Positions 17,477-26,132 of a stretch of DNA of 64,000 nt are shown one piece after another. The notes beneath the pieces are model-generated. The model ran no database searches, was not told the origin of the DNA, and worked only from the letters and a program-made list of their open reading frames with translations. The position numbers and the translations under genes are program-made. This DNA comes from CAVXHQ01 sp963789535 (lineage in GTDB: Bacteria; Pseudomonadota; Alphaproteobacteria; Rhodobacterales; Rhodobacteraceae): assembly GCA_963789535.1 (NCBI GenBank), contig CAWBKU010000005.1, positions 744,001 through 808,000 on the forward strand. The letters are read 5' to 3'. How positions within the stretch are numbered: position 1 is the stretch's first letter; every line of letters begins with the position of its first letter.

Positions 17477-18039
17477 GGGCTGCGGCAGCGCTTCTGGCCC
17501 TCGCGCCGGTGCTGGCGCAGGCGCAGTCGGCCGACATTCCCGGCCTTGGCCTGCCGGTGAACCTCGGCGGGCCGTTCACGCTCATGGATCAATACGGACA
17601 GGTGCGGACCGAGGCCGATCCGGACGGGCGGACGCAACTGCTGTTCTTCGGCTATGCCAACTGTCTACAGATCTGCGATACCGCGCTGCCGCAGATGGCG
17701 GAGGTGGCGGACGCGCTGTCGGCGCGGGGCATCGCGGTGACGCCGGTGATGATCACCGTCGATCCGTTGCGCGACACGCCCGAACTGATGGCCGAAAAGC
17801 TGGGCGCCTGGTCGCCCGAATTCGTCGGGCTGACCGGCGACGACGCGGCGCTCGCCGCAGCGATGGCGGCCTTTCAGGTCGAGGCGGCCGAGGTGTTCAC
17901 CGACCCCGAGCTGGGCGCCATCTTTTCCCACGGCACCTTCATCTACGTGCTCGACGGTACGGGCCGGTTCCTGACGGCCCTGCCGCCGATCCTGCCGACC
18001 GACCGGCTGACCGAGATCGTCGCGGGCTACGCCTCCTGA
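17473..18039 (+). CDS. SCO1/SenC/PrrC family copper chaperone
   Basis: A 188-residue periplasmic thioredoxin-fold protein. SCO proteins bind copper and help assemble the CuA centre of cytochrome oxidase, or act as thiol reductases. The copper ligands are all present: the CxxxC motif in FFGYANCLQICDTALP (near residue 63) and the distal His in FSHGTFIYVLD near residue 155. The DPLRDTPELMAEKLGAWSPEFVGLTG block is typical. The signal peptide ends about Ala-Gln-Ala-Gln (residue 17) and no lasting membrane anchor is obvious. GTG 17473 overlaps the preceding stop, making this the last gene of a coupled three-gene operon. Confidence 0.9.
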   Translation: MRAAAALLALAPVLAQAQSADIPGLGLPVNLGGPFTLMDQYGQVRTEADPDGRTQLLFFGYANCLQICDTALPQMAEVADALSARGIAVTPVMITVDPLRDTPELMAEKLGAWSPEFVGLTGDDAALAAAMAAFQVEAAEVFTDPELGAIFSHGTFIYVLDGTGRFLTALPPILPTDRLTEIVAGYAS

Positions 18040-18043
18040 GGTT

Positions 18044-18874
18044 TCAGACCGTGCGGGCGGTGCGGTGCGTGACGATCAGCCTGCGCAAGAAGGCGACGAC
18101 GAACACCGACGTCAGGACGAGCACGATCGTCGGCGCAGGGTCGCTGTCGATGAAGAAGCTGGCGTAGGTGCCGACCAGCATCGAGGCCATGCAGGTGACG
18201 ACCGACACCACCATCATCCATCCGAACGAGCGGACCACGAGGAACGCGACGGCGCCCGGCGTGATGAGCAGCGCCACGGCCAGCACCAGTCCGACCGACG
18301 ACAGGGTCGAGACGATGGTCAGCGACAGGATCGTCAACATTCCATAGTGCAGCACCCCCACGGCGAGCCCGGATGCCCTGGCCTGCGCCGGATCGAAGGC
18401 GTGCAGCAGGAAATCGCGCCATTTCGCCAGCAGGACCGCCGTGACGACGACCGAGATCGCCAGAGACGTGAGCAGGTCTCCCCGCCCGATCCCGAGGATG
18501 TTGCCGTAGAGGACATGGTCCAGATCCTCGTTCGTGGTGATCGAGGTGAACAGCAGGACGCCCAACGCGAACATGCCGGAAAAGACCACGCCCATCACCG
18601 TGTCGTTCTTTACCCGGCTGTTGTCCGACAGATAGCCCGTGACCAGCGCACAGATCATGCCCGCGACGAAGGCACCGACGATCAGCGGCAGCCCGACGAT
18701 CCACGCCAGCACGACGCCGGGCAGCACCGCATGGCTGACGGCATCGCCCATCAGTGCCCAGCCCTTGAGGACGAGGAAACACGACAGCAGCGCCGTCGGC
18801 ACCGAGACGATGAGCGCGATGAGGAAGGCGTTCTGCATGAACGGAAACTGGAAGGGAAGGAGGAGGTCGTTCAT
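18044..18874 (-). CDS. sitD: Metal ABC transporter permease (SitD type)
   Basis: A 276-residue permease of the ABC-3 family (SitD/MntB/ZnuB) with about eight membrane helices. The family motif ALMGDAVSHAVLPGVVLAWIVG near residue 40 and the LLITPGAVAFLVV segment near 205 are clear. It pairs with the adjacent second permease to form the membrane channel. Its start overlaps the stop of that gene by 4 bases (18871-18874). It ends 4 bp from the convergent SCO gene. The operon order A-B-C-D with two permeases is that of manganese/iron importers rather than ZnuABC. Confidence 0.9.
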   Translation of the reverse strand: MNDLLLPFQFPFMQNAFLIALIVSVPTALLSCFLVLKGWALMGDAVSHAVLPGVVLAWIVGLPLIVGAFVAGMICALVTGYLSDNSRVKNDTVMGVVFSGMFALGVLLFTSITTNEDLDHVLYGNILGIGRGDLLTSLAISVVVTAVLLAKWRDFLLHAFDPAQARASGLAVGVLHYGMLTILSLTIVSTLSSVGLVLAVALLITPGAVAFLVVRSFGWMMVVSVVTCMASMLVGTYASFFIDSDPAPTIVLVLTSVFVVAFLRRLIVTHRTARTV

Positions 18875-19728
18875 GGCAGCGGTGCCGCGAGAGCCTCGGC
18901 GCCACGGCGGCGGCTGGCGAGCAGACCGTGGACCGGCGCGAAGACGAAGGTGACGAGGAACACGGACGTCAGCAGCGTGACGATGACCGCCCCCGTCGCC
19001 CCGTCGAGGAAATAGCTAAGGTAGGCGCCGAGGAAGCTGCACGTCGTGCCGATGGCGACGGACGTGAGGATCAGACGCGGGAAACGGTCGCAGATCAGAT
19101 AGGCGGTGGCGCCCGGCGTCACCACCATGGCGATGACGAGGAACGCCCCCACCGTCTGCATCGCCGCCACGACCGAGGCCGCCAGCAGAACGAAGAACAT
19201 CGCCTTGAGGAGATCGGGCCGCAACCCGACGGAACGGGCGTGGTTTTCGTCGAAGAACGTGACCATCAGATCCTTCCACTTTGCCAGCAGCACCACCAGC
19301 GACACGCCCCCGATCAGGGCGAGTTGCAGCGTGTCGCCGGGCGTGATGGCGAGGATGTTGCCCATGGTGATCGTCTGGATCGACACGGAGGCCGGAAAGA
19401 TCGAGATCAGGAACAGCCCCAGCCCGAAGAAGGCGGTGAAGATGATCCCGATGATCACGTCGATCTTCAACCCCGATCTTCCCGACAGGAACAGCATCGA
19501 CGCCGCCGCCAGACCGCCGGCAAGGAACGCGCCGAGCGCGAAGGGCAACCCGAGGATATAGGCCCCCGCCACCCCCGGTACGACCGAATGCGAGAGCGCG
19601 TCGCCGATCAGCGACCAGCCCTTGAGCATCAGATAGGACGACAGGAACGCGCAGACGCCCCCGACCAGCGCCGAGACCCACATCGCGTTGGTCATGTAAC
19701 CATAGGAAAACGGCTCGAGCAGGATCAT
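18871..19728 (-). CDS. sitC: Metal ABC transporter permease (SitC type)
   Basis: A 285-residue ABC-3 family permease, paralogous to its downstream neighbour, with about eight or nine hydrophobic helices. Motifs include SLIGDALSHSVVPGVAGAYILG near residue 40, FFDENHARSVGL near 160, and AMVVTPGATAYLICDRFP near 205. The translated protein begins at ATG 19728, which overlaps the ATPase stop as ATGA. A small Arg-rich tail (SRRRGAEAL) lies at the cytoplasmic C-terminus. It probably forms a heterodimer with SitD for manganese or ferrous iron uptake. Confidence 0.9.
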   Translation of the reverse strand: MILLEPFSYGYMTNAMWVSALVGGVCAFLSSYLMLKGWSLIGDALSHSVVPGVAGAYILGLPFALGAFLAGGLAAASMLFLSGRSGLKIDVIIGIIFTAFFGLGLFLISIFPASVSIQTITMGNILAITPGDTLQLALIGGVSLVVLLAKWKDLMVTFFDENHARSVGLRPDLLKAMFFVLLAASVVAAMQTVGAFLVIAMVVTPGATAYLICDRFPRLILTSVAIGTTCSFLGAYLSYFLDGATGAVIVTLLTSVFLVTFVFAPVHGLLASRRRGAEALAAPLP

Positions 19729-20615
19729 TCGGTCTCCGCCTCGGTCTTCGCCTCGACGGCGGCCTCGATCTCTGACCTGCGCGTCCGGTCGCCATAGTGG
19801 ACGAACGGTCGTTCGTCGTCGGTGATGATCCGCACCTCGCGCGGGTCGTCGTCGTCGTGCAACTCGACCCCGCCAAGCGTGAAGTGCCGCAGGACGCCGC
19901 CGAACGCGCTTTCCAGATTCTCGCGGGTGAACACGTCCTCGGTCTCGCCGTAGGCCAGCACCGTGCCCTTCACGAGGACGGTGCGGTCGCAGAACTCTGG
20001 CACCGAGCCGAGGTTGTGGGTGCTGACGAGCATCACCCGGCCCTCGGCCCGCAACTCGCGCAGCAAGGCCACGATCTGCTCCTCGGTCTTGACGTCGACG
20101 CCGGTGAACGGCTCGTCGAGCAGGATCACCTGCCCGTCCTGCGCCAGCGCGCGCGCGAGGAACACCCGTTTGCGCTGACCGCCGGACAGCTCCCCGATCT
20201 GCCGCAGCCGGAAGTCGGACATGCCGACCCGGCCGAGGGCCACCTCGACCGCCTTGCGGTCCGCCGCGGAGGCGCGGCGAAAGAACCCCATGTGCCCATA
20301 GCGGCCCATCATCACCACGTCCTCGACCAGCACCGGAAACGCCCAATCGACCTCTTCGGACTGCGGCACATAGGCGACCATGTTCGCCGCCAGCGCCTCC
20401 TTGACCGTCTTGCCCATCAGGCGGATGTCGCCCCGCGCCACAGGAACGAACCCCATGATCGCCTTGAACAGCGTCGACTTGCCGGCGCCGTTGACCCCCA
20501 CAAGCCCGGTAATCGTGCCACGCGGCACCTCGAAACTCGCGTCGCGCAGCGCGGTGAGGCCGTTGCGATAGGTGACGGTGACGCCCCGCGCCTCGATGCC
20601 CGGCGTATCTTTCAT
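19725..20615 (-). CDS. sitB: Metal ABC transporter ATP-binding protein (SitB type)
   Basis: A 296-residue ABC ATPase with Walker A GVNGAGKST, Q-loop VPQSEEVDW (the acidic EEVDW after the Q is typical of Mn/Zn/Fe importers), signature LSGGQRKR, Walker B VILLDEPFTGVD and switch His in VSTHNLG. The C-terminal 50 residues after the ATPase core (HDDDDPREVRIITDDERPF and a Glu-rich end) are an acidic extension containing a His-Asp-Asp-Asp-Asp run that could bind metal; that is inference. Both ends overlap neighbours as ATGA. Confidence 0.92.
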   Translation of the reverse strand: MKDTPGIEARGVTVTYRNGLTALRDASFEVPRGTITGLVGVNGAGKSTLFKAIMGFVPVARGDIRLMGKTVKEALAANMVAYVPQSEEVDWAFPVLVEDVVMMGRYGHMGFFRRASAADRKAVEVALGRVGMSDFRLRQIGELSGGQRKRVFLARALAQDGQVILLDEPFTGVDVKTEEQIVALLRELRAEGRVMLVSTHNLGSVPEFCDRTVLVKGTVLAYGETEDVFTRENLESAFGGVLRHFTLGGVELHDDDDPREVRIITDDERPFVHYGDRTRRSEIEAAVEAKTEAETE

Positions 20616-21505
20616 TCTGTCCCCGTCAGTCCGGCGACCACCGTTTCCGATGTGACGCGCAACAGGTCGAGGTAGGTCGGCACCGGCCCGTCTTCCGTGC
20701 TCAGGCTGTCGACGTAGAGGACGCCGCCGAACGCCGCGCCGGTCTCGCGCGCGACCTGTTCGGCCGGCGCGCTCGACACCGTGCTTTCGCAGAATACCGC
20801 CGGGATGTCGTGTTCGCGCACCGCGTCGATCACCGAGCGCACCTGCTGCGGGGTGCCGATCTGGTCGGCATTGATCGGCCAGAGGTAGATCTCCTGCAAC
20901 CCGAAGTCCCGCGCGAGATAGGAGAAGGCGCCCTCGCATGTCGCCAGCCAGCGTTCGTTCTCGGGGATCGCGGCAACGGCATCGCGCAGCGGCTGGATCG
21001 TGGCGACGATTTCCTGCCGGTAGGCCTCGGCATTGGCGGCATAGATGGCCGCATTCGCGGGATCGGCGTCCGACAGCGCGGCCTCGATGTTGGTGACATA
21101 GATCAGTGCATTCTCGAGGCCCATCCAGGCATGGGGATTGGCAAGGCCCTCATAGGAACCCTCGGATATCGGGATGGTGTCGATCCCGTCGGTCAGCGTG
21201 ACCGAGGGAATGTCGCCCAGATTGTTCAGGAACTGCTCGAACCACCGCTCGAGGTTCAGGCCATTCCACAGGATCAGGTCCGCGTCCGAGGCGCCGACGA
21301 TATCCTGCGGCGTCGGCTGATAGCCGTGGATCTCTGCGCCGGGCCGGGTGATCGAGACGACGTCGGCGGCGTCGCCGGCCACGACGCTCGCCATGTCGGC
21401 GATGACGGTAAAGGTTGTGACGACCTTCAGCCGCTCCTGCGCGGACAGCGCCGTAGCGGCAAGCGTCAAGAGGGCTGCGAGTGTGAGGGGGGGGCGTATT
21501 GTCAT
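20612..21505 (-). CDS. sitA: Manganese/iron-binding periplasmic protein (SitA type)
   Basis: A 297-residue substrate-binding protein of the ZnuA/MntC/SitA cluster A-I, with a signal peptide cleaved near ALSAQ (residue 22). Expected metal ligands are His in GAEIHGYQPTPQD, His in GLANPHAWMG, Glu in AVFCESTVSS and Asp in VLYVDSLS. The His-rich flexible loop of zinc-specific ZnuA proteins is absent, which with the two-permease operon favours Mn or Fe(II). It is first in the sitABCD operon, downstream of a promoter with two identical palindromic operators, so metal-responsive repression is likely. Confidence 0.9.
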   Translation of the reverse strand: MTIRPPLTLAALLTLAATALSAQERLKVVTTFTVIADMASVVAGDAADVVSITRPGAEIHGYQPTPQDIVGASDADLILWNGLNLERWFEQFLNNLGDIPSVTLTDGIDTIPISEGSYEGLANPHAWMGLENALIYVTNIEAALSDADPANAAIYAANAEAYRQEIVATIQPLRDAVAAIPENERWLATCEGAFSYLARDFGLQEIYLWPINADQIGTPQQVRSVIDAVREHDIPAVFCESTVSSAPAEQVARETGAAFGGVLYVDSLSTEDGPVPTYLDLLRVTSETVVAGLTGTE

Positions 21506-21524
21506 AACATCCGATTTAGCGCGC

Positions 21525-21584
21525 TGCGAACCGTTCGCAAGTTCATTGCCGCCAAGCTAGATGCGAACCGTTCGCAACTGTCAA
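21525..21584 (-). promoter_or_regulatory. sitABCD promoter with two identical 15-bp palindromic operators
   Basis: On the minus strand, -35 TTGACA (21584-21579) and -10 TCTAGC (21561-21556) are 17 bases apart. The spacer contains the palindrome TGCGAACNGTTCGCA (21562-21576). A second identical palindrome lies at 21525-21539, downstream of the expected transcription start and 20 bases before the sitA ATG. Two identical sites, one inside the promoter spacer and one just past the start point, is the layout of a repressor-controlled promoter. A Fur-family (Mur-like) or other metal sensor is the natural candidate; its identity is inferred. Confidence 0.75.
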
Positions 21585-21590
21585 GCGCCC

Positions 21591-22085
21591 TCAGATCACG
21601 ATCAGCTTCGACCCGATCCGGATGCGCCGCACGATCCAGGCCAGATCGCGGCGCGCCAGCCCGACGCAGCCCGCCGTCCGATACCCCGGCCTGCGCCACT
21701 GGTGCACGAAGATCGCCGAACCGCGTCCCCGCACCGCCTGCGGCCAGTTCCAGTCGGTGATGAGGATCAGGTCGTAGATCGGATCGGCGCGCCGCAGCCG
21801 CTCGTGGCTGTACGGATAGGGTGCGCGCACCATGAGGTTGTAGTCCTCGTCGCGCGCATCGTCCGACCAGAGGTCGCCGGGCCGGATCGGCACCGCCCAG
21901 TCGACGGGCCGCGCCATCCGGTCGGGCCGATAGAGGACGCCGATCAGGTCATGCACCCCGCGCGGTGTCGCGCGATCGCCCTCGCGCTTGTCAGCCGTCA
22001 CGCCGCCGCGCCCGAGGGTGCAGGCGAATCGCCGCCCGCCGAACCGCAGCGTCCCGCCGCTCACCACCATGTCGATTGCGCGCAT
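21591..22085 (-). CDS. L,D-transpeptidase (YkuD) family protein
   Basis: A 164-residue protein made almost entirely of an L,D-transpeptidase catalytic domain. The signature is present as AIFVHQWRRPGYRTAGCVGLARRDL: the conserved His, then the Thr-x-Gly-Cys-Val-Gly nucleophile loop. Upstream the typical KREGDRATPRGVHDL (K-x-G-D-x-x-T-P-x-G) substrate strand is seen. Members cross-link peptidoglycan or attach proteins to it. No signal peptide is visible from ATG 22085, which is common in this short subfamily, so location is uncertain. It is the short L,D-transpeptidase catalytic domain type without LysM or PG-binding modules. Confidence 0.85.
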   Translation of the reverse strand: MRAIDMVVSGGTLRFGGRRFACTLGRGGVTADKREGDRATPRGVHDLIGVLYRPDRMARPVDWAVPIRPGDLWSDDARDEDYNLMVRAPYPYSHERLRRADPIYDLILITDWNWPQAVRGRGSAIFVHQWRRPGYRTAGCVGLARRDLAWIVRRIRIGSKLIVI

Positions 22086-22093
22086 CGGATCCT

Positions 22094-22150
22094 TTTCACG
22101 TTGCAGTAACAACTCCGGGGAGCGCGAGGGGCTGGCCCCTCGCTCCGCCC
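22094..22150 (+). repeat. Dispersed intergenic repeat, copy B (hairpin type)
   Basis: It begins with TTCACGTTGCAGTAACAACTCC, shared with copies at 3671 and 63750, but then continues into GGGGAGCGCGAGGGGCTGGCCCCTCGCTCC instead of the CGCCGGAGGC end. GCGAGGGGC and GCCCCTCGC (22124-22143) form a 9-bp perfect hairpin arm pair. The same second half occurs at 58017. It lies between the divergent L,D-transpeptidase and mnmH genes. Confidence 0.85.
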
Positions 22151-22213
22151 CCGTTTCCGGGCGCAACGCTCCCCACTCTGGACCGCCCGCCCGCCCCGGT
22201 CTACACGCGATCG

Positions 22214-23266
22214 ATGCCCCGCACCTACGATACGCTCGCCGCCTTCCTCGCCCACGGCTTCGACACCGTGATCGACGTCCGCTCGCCCGCCGAATACGCC
22301 GAGGACCACGTGCCGGGCGCGATCAACCTGCCGGTCCTGACCGACGCCGAACGGGCCGAGGTCGGGACGATCTACACGCAGGTGAACCCCTTCGATGCGC
22401 GCAAGCGCGGCGCGGCGATGGTCGCGCACAATGCCGCCGATCATATCGCAGGGCCGCTGGCGCAGCACGGCGGCGGCTGGCGGCCGCTGGTCTATTGCTG
22501 GCGCGGTGGCCAGCGGTCGGGGTCGTTCACCGGCATCCTCCAACAGATCGGCTGGCGCGCCGAGACGGTCGACGGCGGCTACCGGACGTGGCGGCGTCTG
22601 GTGCAGCACGCCCTTTACGAGACACCCTGCACCCAGCCGATGATCCTGATCGACGGCTATACCGGCACCGCCAAGACCGCACTGCTCGCCCGCCTCGCTG
22701 CGCGCGGCCATCAGGTGATCGACCTCGAGGGGCTGGCCAACCACCGCGGCTCGCTGCTGGGGGCCCGACCCGGCGGGCAACCCGCGCAAAAGGGGTTCGA
22801 GAGCGCGCTGGCCGTCGCGCTTGCGCACCTCGACCCGTCGCGTCCGCTGATCCTCGAATCCGAGAGCAGCAAGGTCGGCGACCGTGTCCTGCCCCCCGGC
22901 CTCTGGGCGGCGATGTGCGCCGCGCCGCGGATCGCGATCACGGCACCTCTTGCGGCGCGCGCGGCCTATGCCGCGCAAGACTATGCCGACCTGTCCGCCG
23001 AACCCGACCGATTGGCCGCCGTCCTCCAGCCCCTGCGCCGACTGCGCGGGCACGAGGTCGTCGACGGCTGGCTGGCGCTTCTCGCGCAGGGCGACCTGAC
23101 CGGTCTGGCCGCCGCGCTGATGGCGCAGCACTACGACCCGTCCTATGCCCGTTCGCGCACGGTCCGGCCGCATGTGGTGCTGGCGACGCTGCGCTCCGAA
23201 ACGCTGGACGCGGTGGGTCTCGACACCTTGACCGACGGCATCGAGGCTGTCCTCAGACGAACGTGA
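22214..23266 (+). CDS. mnmH: tRNA 2-selenouridine synthase
   Basis: MnmH (SelU/YbbB) replaces sulfur with selenium at the wobble 2-thiouridine of tRNA via a geranylated intermediate, using selenophosphate. The 350-residue protein has an N-terminal rhodanese domain (TVIDVRSPAEYAEDHVPGAINLP; active-site Cys about residue 95 in LVYCWRGGQRSGS) and a C-terminal P-loop domain (GYTGTAKTALL near 155). ATG 22214 is chosen because the rhodanese domain begins within ten residues of it. It converges on the gene for SelD, the selenophosphate donor, and the two coding ends overlap by 14 bp, which ties both to one selenium pathway. Confidence 0.93.
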   Translation: MPRTYDTLAAFLAHGFDTVIDVRSPAEYAEDHVPGAINLPVLTDAERAEVGTIYTQVNPFDARKRGAAMVAHNAADHIAGPLAQHGGGWRPLVYCWRGGQRSGSFTGILQQIGWRAETVDGGYRTWRRLVQHALYETPCTQPMILIDGYTGTAKTALLARLAARGHQVIDLEGLANHRGSLLGARPGGQPAQKGFESALAVALAHLDPSRPLILESESSKVGDRVLPPGLWAAMCAAPRIAITAPLAARAAYAAQDYADLSAEPDRLAAVLQPLRRLRGHEVVDGWLALLAQGDLTGLAAALMAQHYDPSYARSRTVRPHVVLATLRSETLDAVGLDTLTDGIEAVLRRT

Positions 23267-25416
23267 CGCACGGATCGCCCGCGACGATGGTGCCGACGAC
23301 AGCCGCCGGGTATCCCGCGGCGAGGAGCGCCGCGAGGAGCGTTTCTGCCTCCTTTGCCGTCACGGCGGCAAGGAGGCCGCCCGCCGTCTGCGGATCGAAC
23401 ATCAGATTGCCCCGCGCGCCCGATGCGCCGAACACCGGCCCCGCGCCCGCGCGGTTGTCGGCAAGAATCGTGGACCCATGCCCCGCCTCGGTAAGCGCCA
23501 GCGCGCCCGGCATAAGCGGCACGTCCGCCAGCACCACCCGCGCGGCCACGCCCGAGGCCCCGCAGATCGCGGCCAGATGCCCGGCGAGGCCGAAGCCGGT
23601 CACGTCGGTCATCGCCCGCGCGCCCGACAGGATCGTCGACGCCGCGCTCTGTCCCTGCACCATCGTCGTCGCAACATGCGGCCACGACGCCGCCCGGCGC
23701 CGCCCCCTGCATCTCTGCGGCGAGGATCGTCCCCGAGCCCAGCGGTTTCGTCAGCACCAGCACGTCGCCCTCGCGCGCTCCCGCCAGCGTCACCGGCCGG
23801 TCGCCCGCGTTCCCGGTGACGGTGAACCCGATCGTCATTTCGGCGCCCATCGACGTATGGCCGCCGAGGATCGCGGCCCCGGCATCCTCCATCACCTGCG
23901 TCGCCACCGCCATGATCTCGGCCAGCGTGCGTTCCTGCAAGCGTGCGGACATCCGCGGCAGGACGATGCTGCACAGGGCACCCTGCGGGGCCGCGCCCAT
24001 CGCCCAGACGTCGCCGAGTGCGTGGATCGCCGCGATCCGGGTCATCATTGCGGGATCGTCGGTGACGGCGCGCAGGTGGTCGGTGCTCAGCACCTGCCGC
24101 ACGCCGCCGACCCGGAGGATCGCGGCATCGTCGCCCGCCACACTTTCCACGTCGTCCCGCGCGGCGCCGGGCACCTGCGCCAGGGCCGCCCGCAGGGCGC
24201 CGCGCCCGACCTTGGCGCCGCAGCCGCCGCAGAGGGGCTTGTCCCCCATCGCGGCGTCCAGTTCCAGCGCATGGGTCGCGGGCAGCCTCGGTGCCGCCAT
24301 CGGCTCGAGCCCGGTGAACTTGGCCATGAAGGCCCGGTCGATCCGGTCCTTCCAGCGCCAGAGGAGCGTGCCCGACGCCGCGCGCCCCCACTTTTCGGCC
24401 AGCGCCCGCTTGCCGCCGAGCGACACCAGCTTGAGATAGTCGCGCTGCGGCGCATAGGGCCGCAGATCGCCGCCCGAGAGGGTCGCGACCAGATTGTCGA
24501 ACAGGACCGGCGCCTGCCGCACCGCAAAGACGCCCGCCTTGGGACGTGGTGCGTGGCTCAGGTGCGCGCAGTCGCCGGTGGCGAAGATCGCCGGGTCCGA
24601 GGTGCGCAGAAAGGCGTCGACCGTCAGATAGCCGTCGGTCGTGGTCAGCCCGAGGTCGGCCATCCACGGATGCGGAAAGGCGCCCGCCGCGCCGACGGTG
24701 AAGGTGCTGGCGAGGCGGGTTCCATCCGTCAGGATCACCGCATCGGCGGTCACTTCGGCGACCGGCGTGCCCTCGTGGACCGTCACGCCGAGCGCCCGCA
24801 TGGCATCGCGCAGCCGCGCCTTCCCGCCCGGCGTCGCCTCGGCGAGGATGCCGGACCGGTCGATCAGGTGCACCGCATGTTCCGCCCCGCGCGCGCGCAG
24901 CGCATGGGCCATCGCCATGGCGAGTTCGGTCCCCGCCACGCCGCCGCCGATCACGGCGGCATCGCGGCGCCCTGTGCCGTCGCGCCAGTCTTCCCAGGCC
25001 CGGGCAAAAGGCGTCAGCGGTTTCGCCGGAACGCCGTGTGCCGCGAAACCCGGCAGGACGGGCATCGCCGAGGTGATGCCGACGTCGAAGGCCGCGACGT
25101 CGAAGGCGATGGGCGGTCGGCCCGCCACGTGCAGGGTGCGCGCGTCGGGGTCGAGGCCCGTCACCGCACCGAGGATGAGCCGGGCGCCTGCCAGCCGGGC
25201 CAGCCGGACAAGGTCGATGTCGAGGTCGTCGCGCCCGTAATGTCCCGCCACGAACCCCGGCAGCATCCCCGAATAGGCGGCGGTAGGCGCCGGGTCGATC
25301 AGCGTCAGCCGTGCCCCCGGCAGGGGCCGCATCGCGAACGCGCGCAGCACGAGGGCGTGGCTGTGCCCGCCACCGACGAGCACCAGATCGCGGGAAAAGG
25401 GGTAGGCGTTCTGCAT
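23253..25416 (-). pseudogene. selD: FAD/NAD-dependent oxidoreductase-selenide, water dikinase fusion, frameshifted
   Basis: SelD makes selenophosphate from selenide and ATP. Here it is fused behind a flavin oxidoreductase of the NDH-2-like type, a fusion known in several proteobacteria. Residues 1-370 contain two Rossmann motifs (LVLVGGGHSHA and AAVIGGGVAGTELA) and the FAD-binding IFATGDCAHL. The SelD part starts near 390 with CGGCGAK, where C399 and K402 match the catalytic Cys and Lys of E. coli SelD. Near 23676 the frame is lost: GVVAA runs into nonsense, while VATTMVQGQSAASTIL continues in the next frame to the stop at 23253. Deleting one base there gives an intact protein of about 720 residues. 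Confidence 0.85.
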
Positions 25417-25562
25417 CTTTCGGGCCTTTGGGTCAGCGGGCGTCCGGCAGGGGCGCCAGTGTCGGGCCTATCCCATCCGGTCCCGCCGCTCCATCCATCC
25501 GCGCAGGAACGTGATGCGCCGCTCGAGGCGTCTGTCAGCGGGGCTTCACCCCGGCACCCTGT

Positions 25563-26132
25563 TCAGGGCGACAGCCACTCCCCGGCCCAGCCGTCCGCTT
25601 CTGCGAACCGCGCGCGCCGGTGAACCGCGCCCAGATGCAGCACCTCGAGCGTCCGCACCTGCGCCTCGAGCACCACGAACGCCGCCCGCGCGACAGCAAC
25701 GTCGGTCGCCCTCTGATAGGCCAGAGCATCGGGGATCGGGGTGCCGGGTGGCGGGACGCTGCCGTAGTTGAGGAAGGCCTCCGGTCGCATCGACGCCCAT
25801 ACAGCGTCCGCGTCGGGCCCCGACAGTTGCCGCACGGCCGCTCCGATCCGCACCTGCACCATCGCCGCCGCGTCCCAGACATGCAGCGCAGCGACCGGAT
25901 GCGCGGCGATTGCGTCGAGTTTCGCCGACCCCGCATCGGTGAAGAACGTCAGCACACCGCCCTGCCGGTCCGCGCCGCGCAGCACCAGCGTCCGCGCCTC
26001 TGGTGTGCCATCCGCCGCGACCGTCGCCATCACCGGCCGGTTCGCCGCTATGTTGCGCCGCGCCGCCCCATCGCCCAGCATCTCCCACGCCCGGCCGAGC
26101 ATGCCCGGCAGGGTCGCGCACCACTCACTCAT
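25563..26132 (-). CDS. Pyridoxamine 5'-phosphate oxidase-family flavin-binding protein
   Basis: A 189-residue split-barrel protein of the PNPOx-like family. Typical segments are AANRPVMATVAADGTPEARTLVLRG (first strands), LTFFTDAGSAKLDAIAAHPVAALHVWD (FMN phosphate-binding region) and the MVQVRIGAAVRQLSGPDADAVW strand-helix. It lacks the C-terminal RLHDR-type end of true PdxH, so it is probably a flavin-dependent or general-stress type family member rather than vitamin B6 oxidase. Its start overlaps the end of the AttH-like gene by 8 bp, suggesting it is the last gene of the att-like operon. Confidence 0.82.
   Translation of the reverse strand: MSEWCATLPGMLGRAWEMLGDGAARRNIAANRPVMATVAADGTPEARTLVLRGADRQGGVLTFFTDAGSAKLDAIAAHPVAALHVWDAAAMVQVRIGAAVRQLSGPDADAVWASMRPEAFLNYGSVPPPGTPIPDALAYQRATDVAVARAAFVVLEAQVRTLEVLHLGAVHRRARFAEADGWAGEWLSP

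Noticed and set aside
20612..21505. Zinc-specific ZnuA binding protein
   Set aside because: There is no His-rich loop, and the operon has two permeases as in Sit/Mnt systems.
23253..25416. Selenocysteine in SelD explaining the broken frame
   Set aside because: The catalytic position reads Cys (C399), not UGA, and the break is a frame change far downstream, not an in-frame stop.
21988..25623. A 1211-residue plus-strand frame over mnmH and selD
   Set aside because: It overlaps two recognised genes and its translation is Arg/Ala/Pro-rich without any domain.
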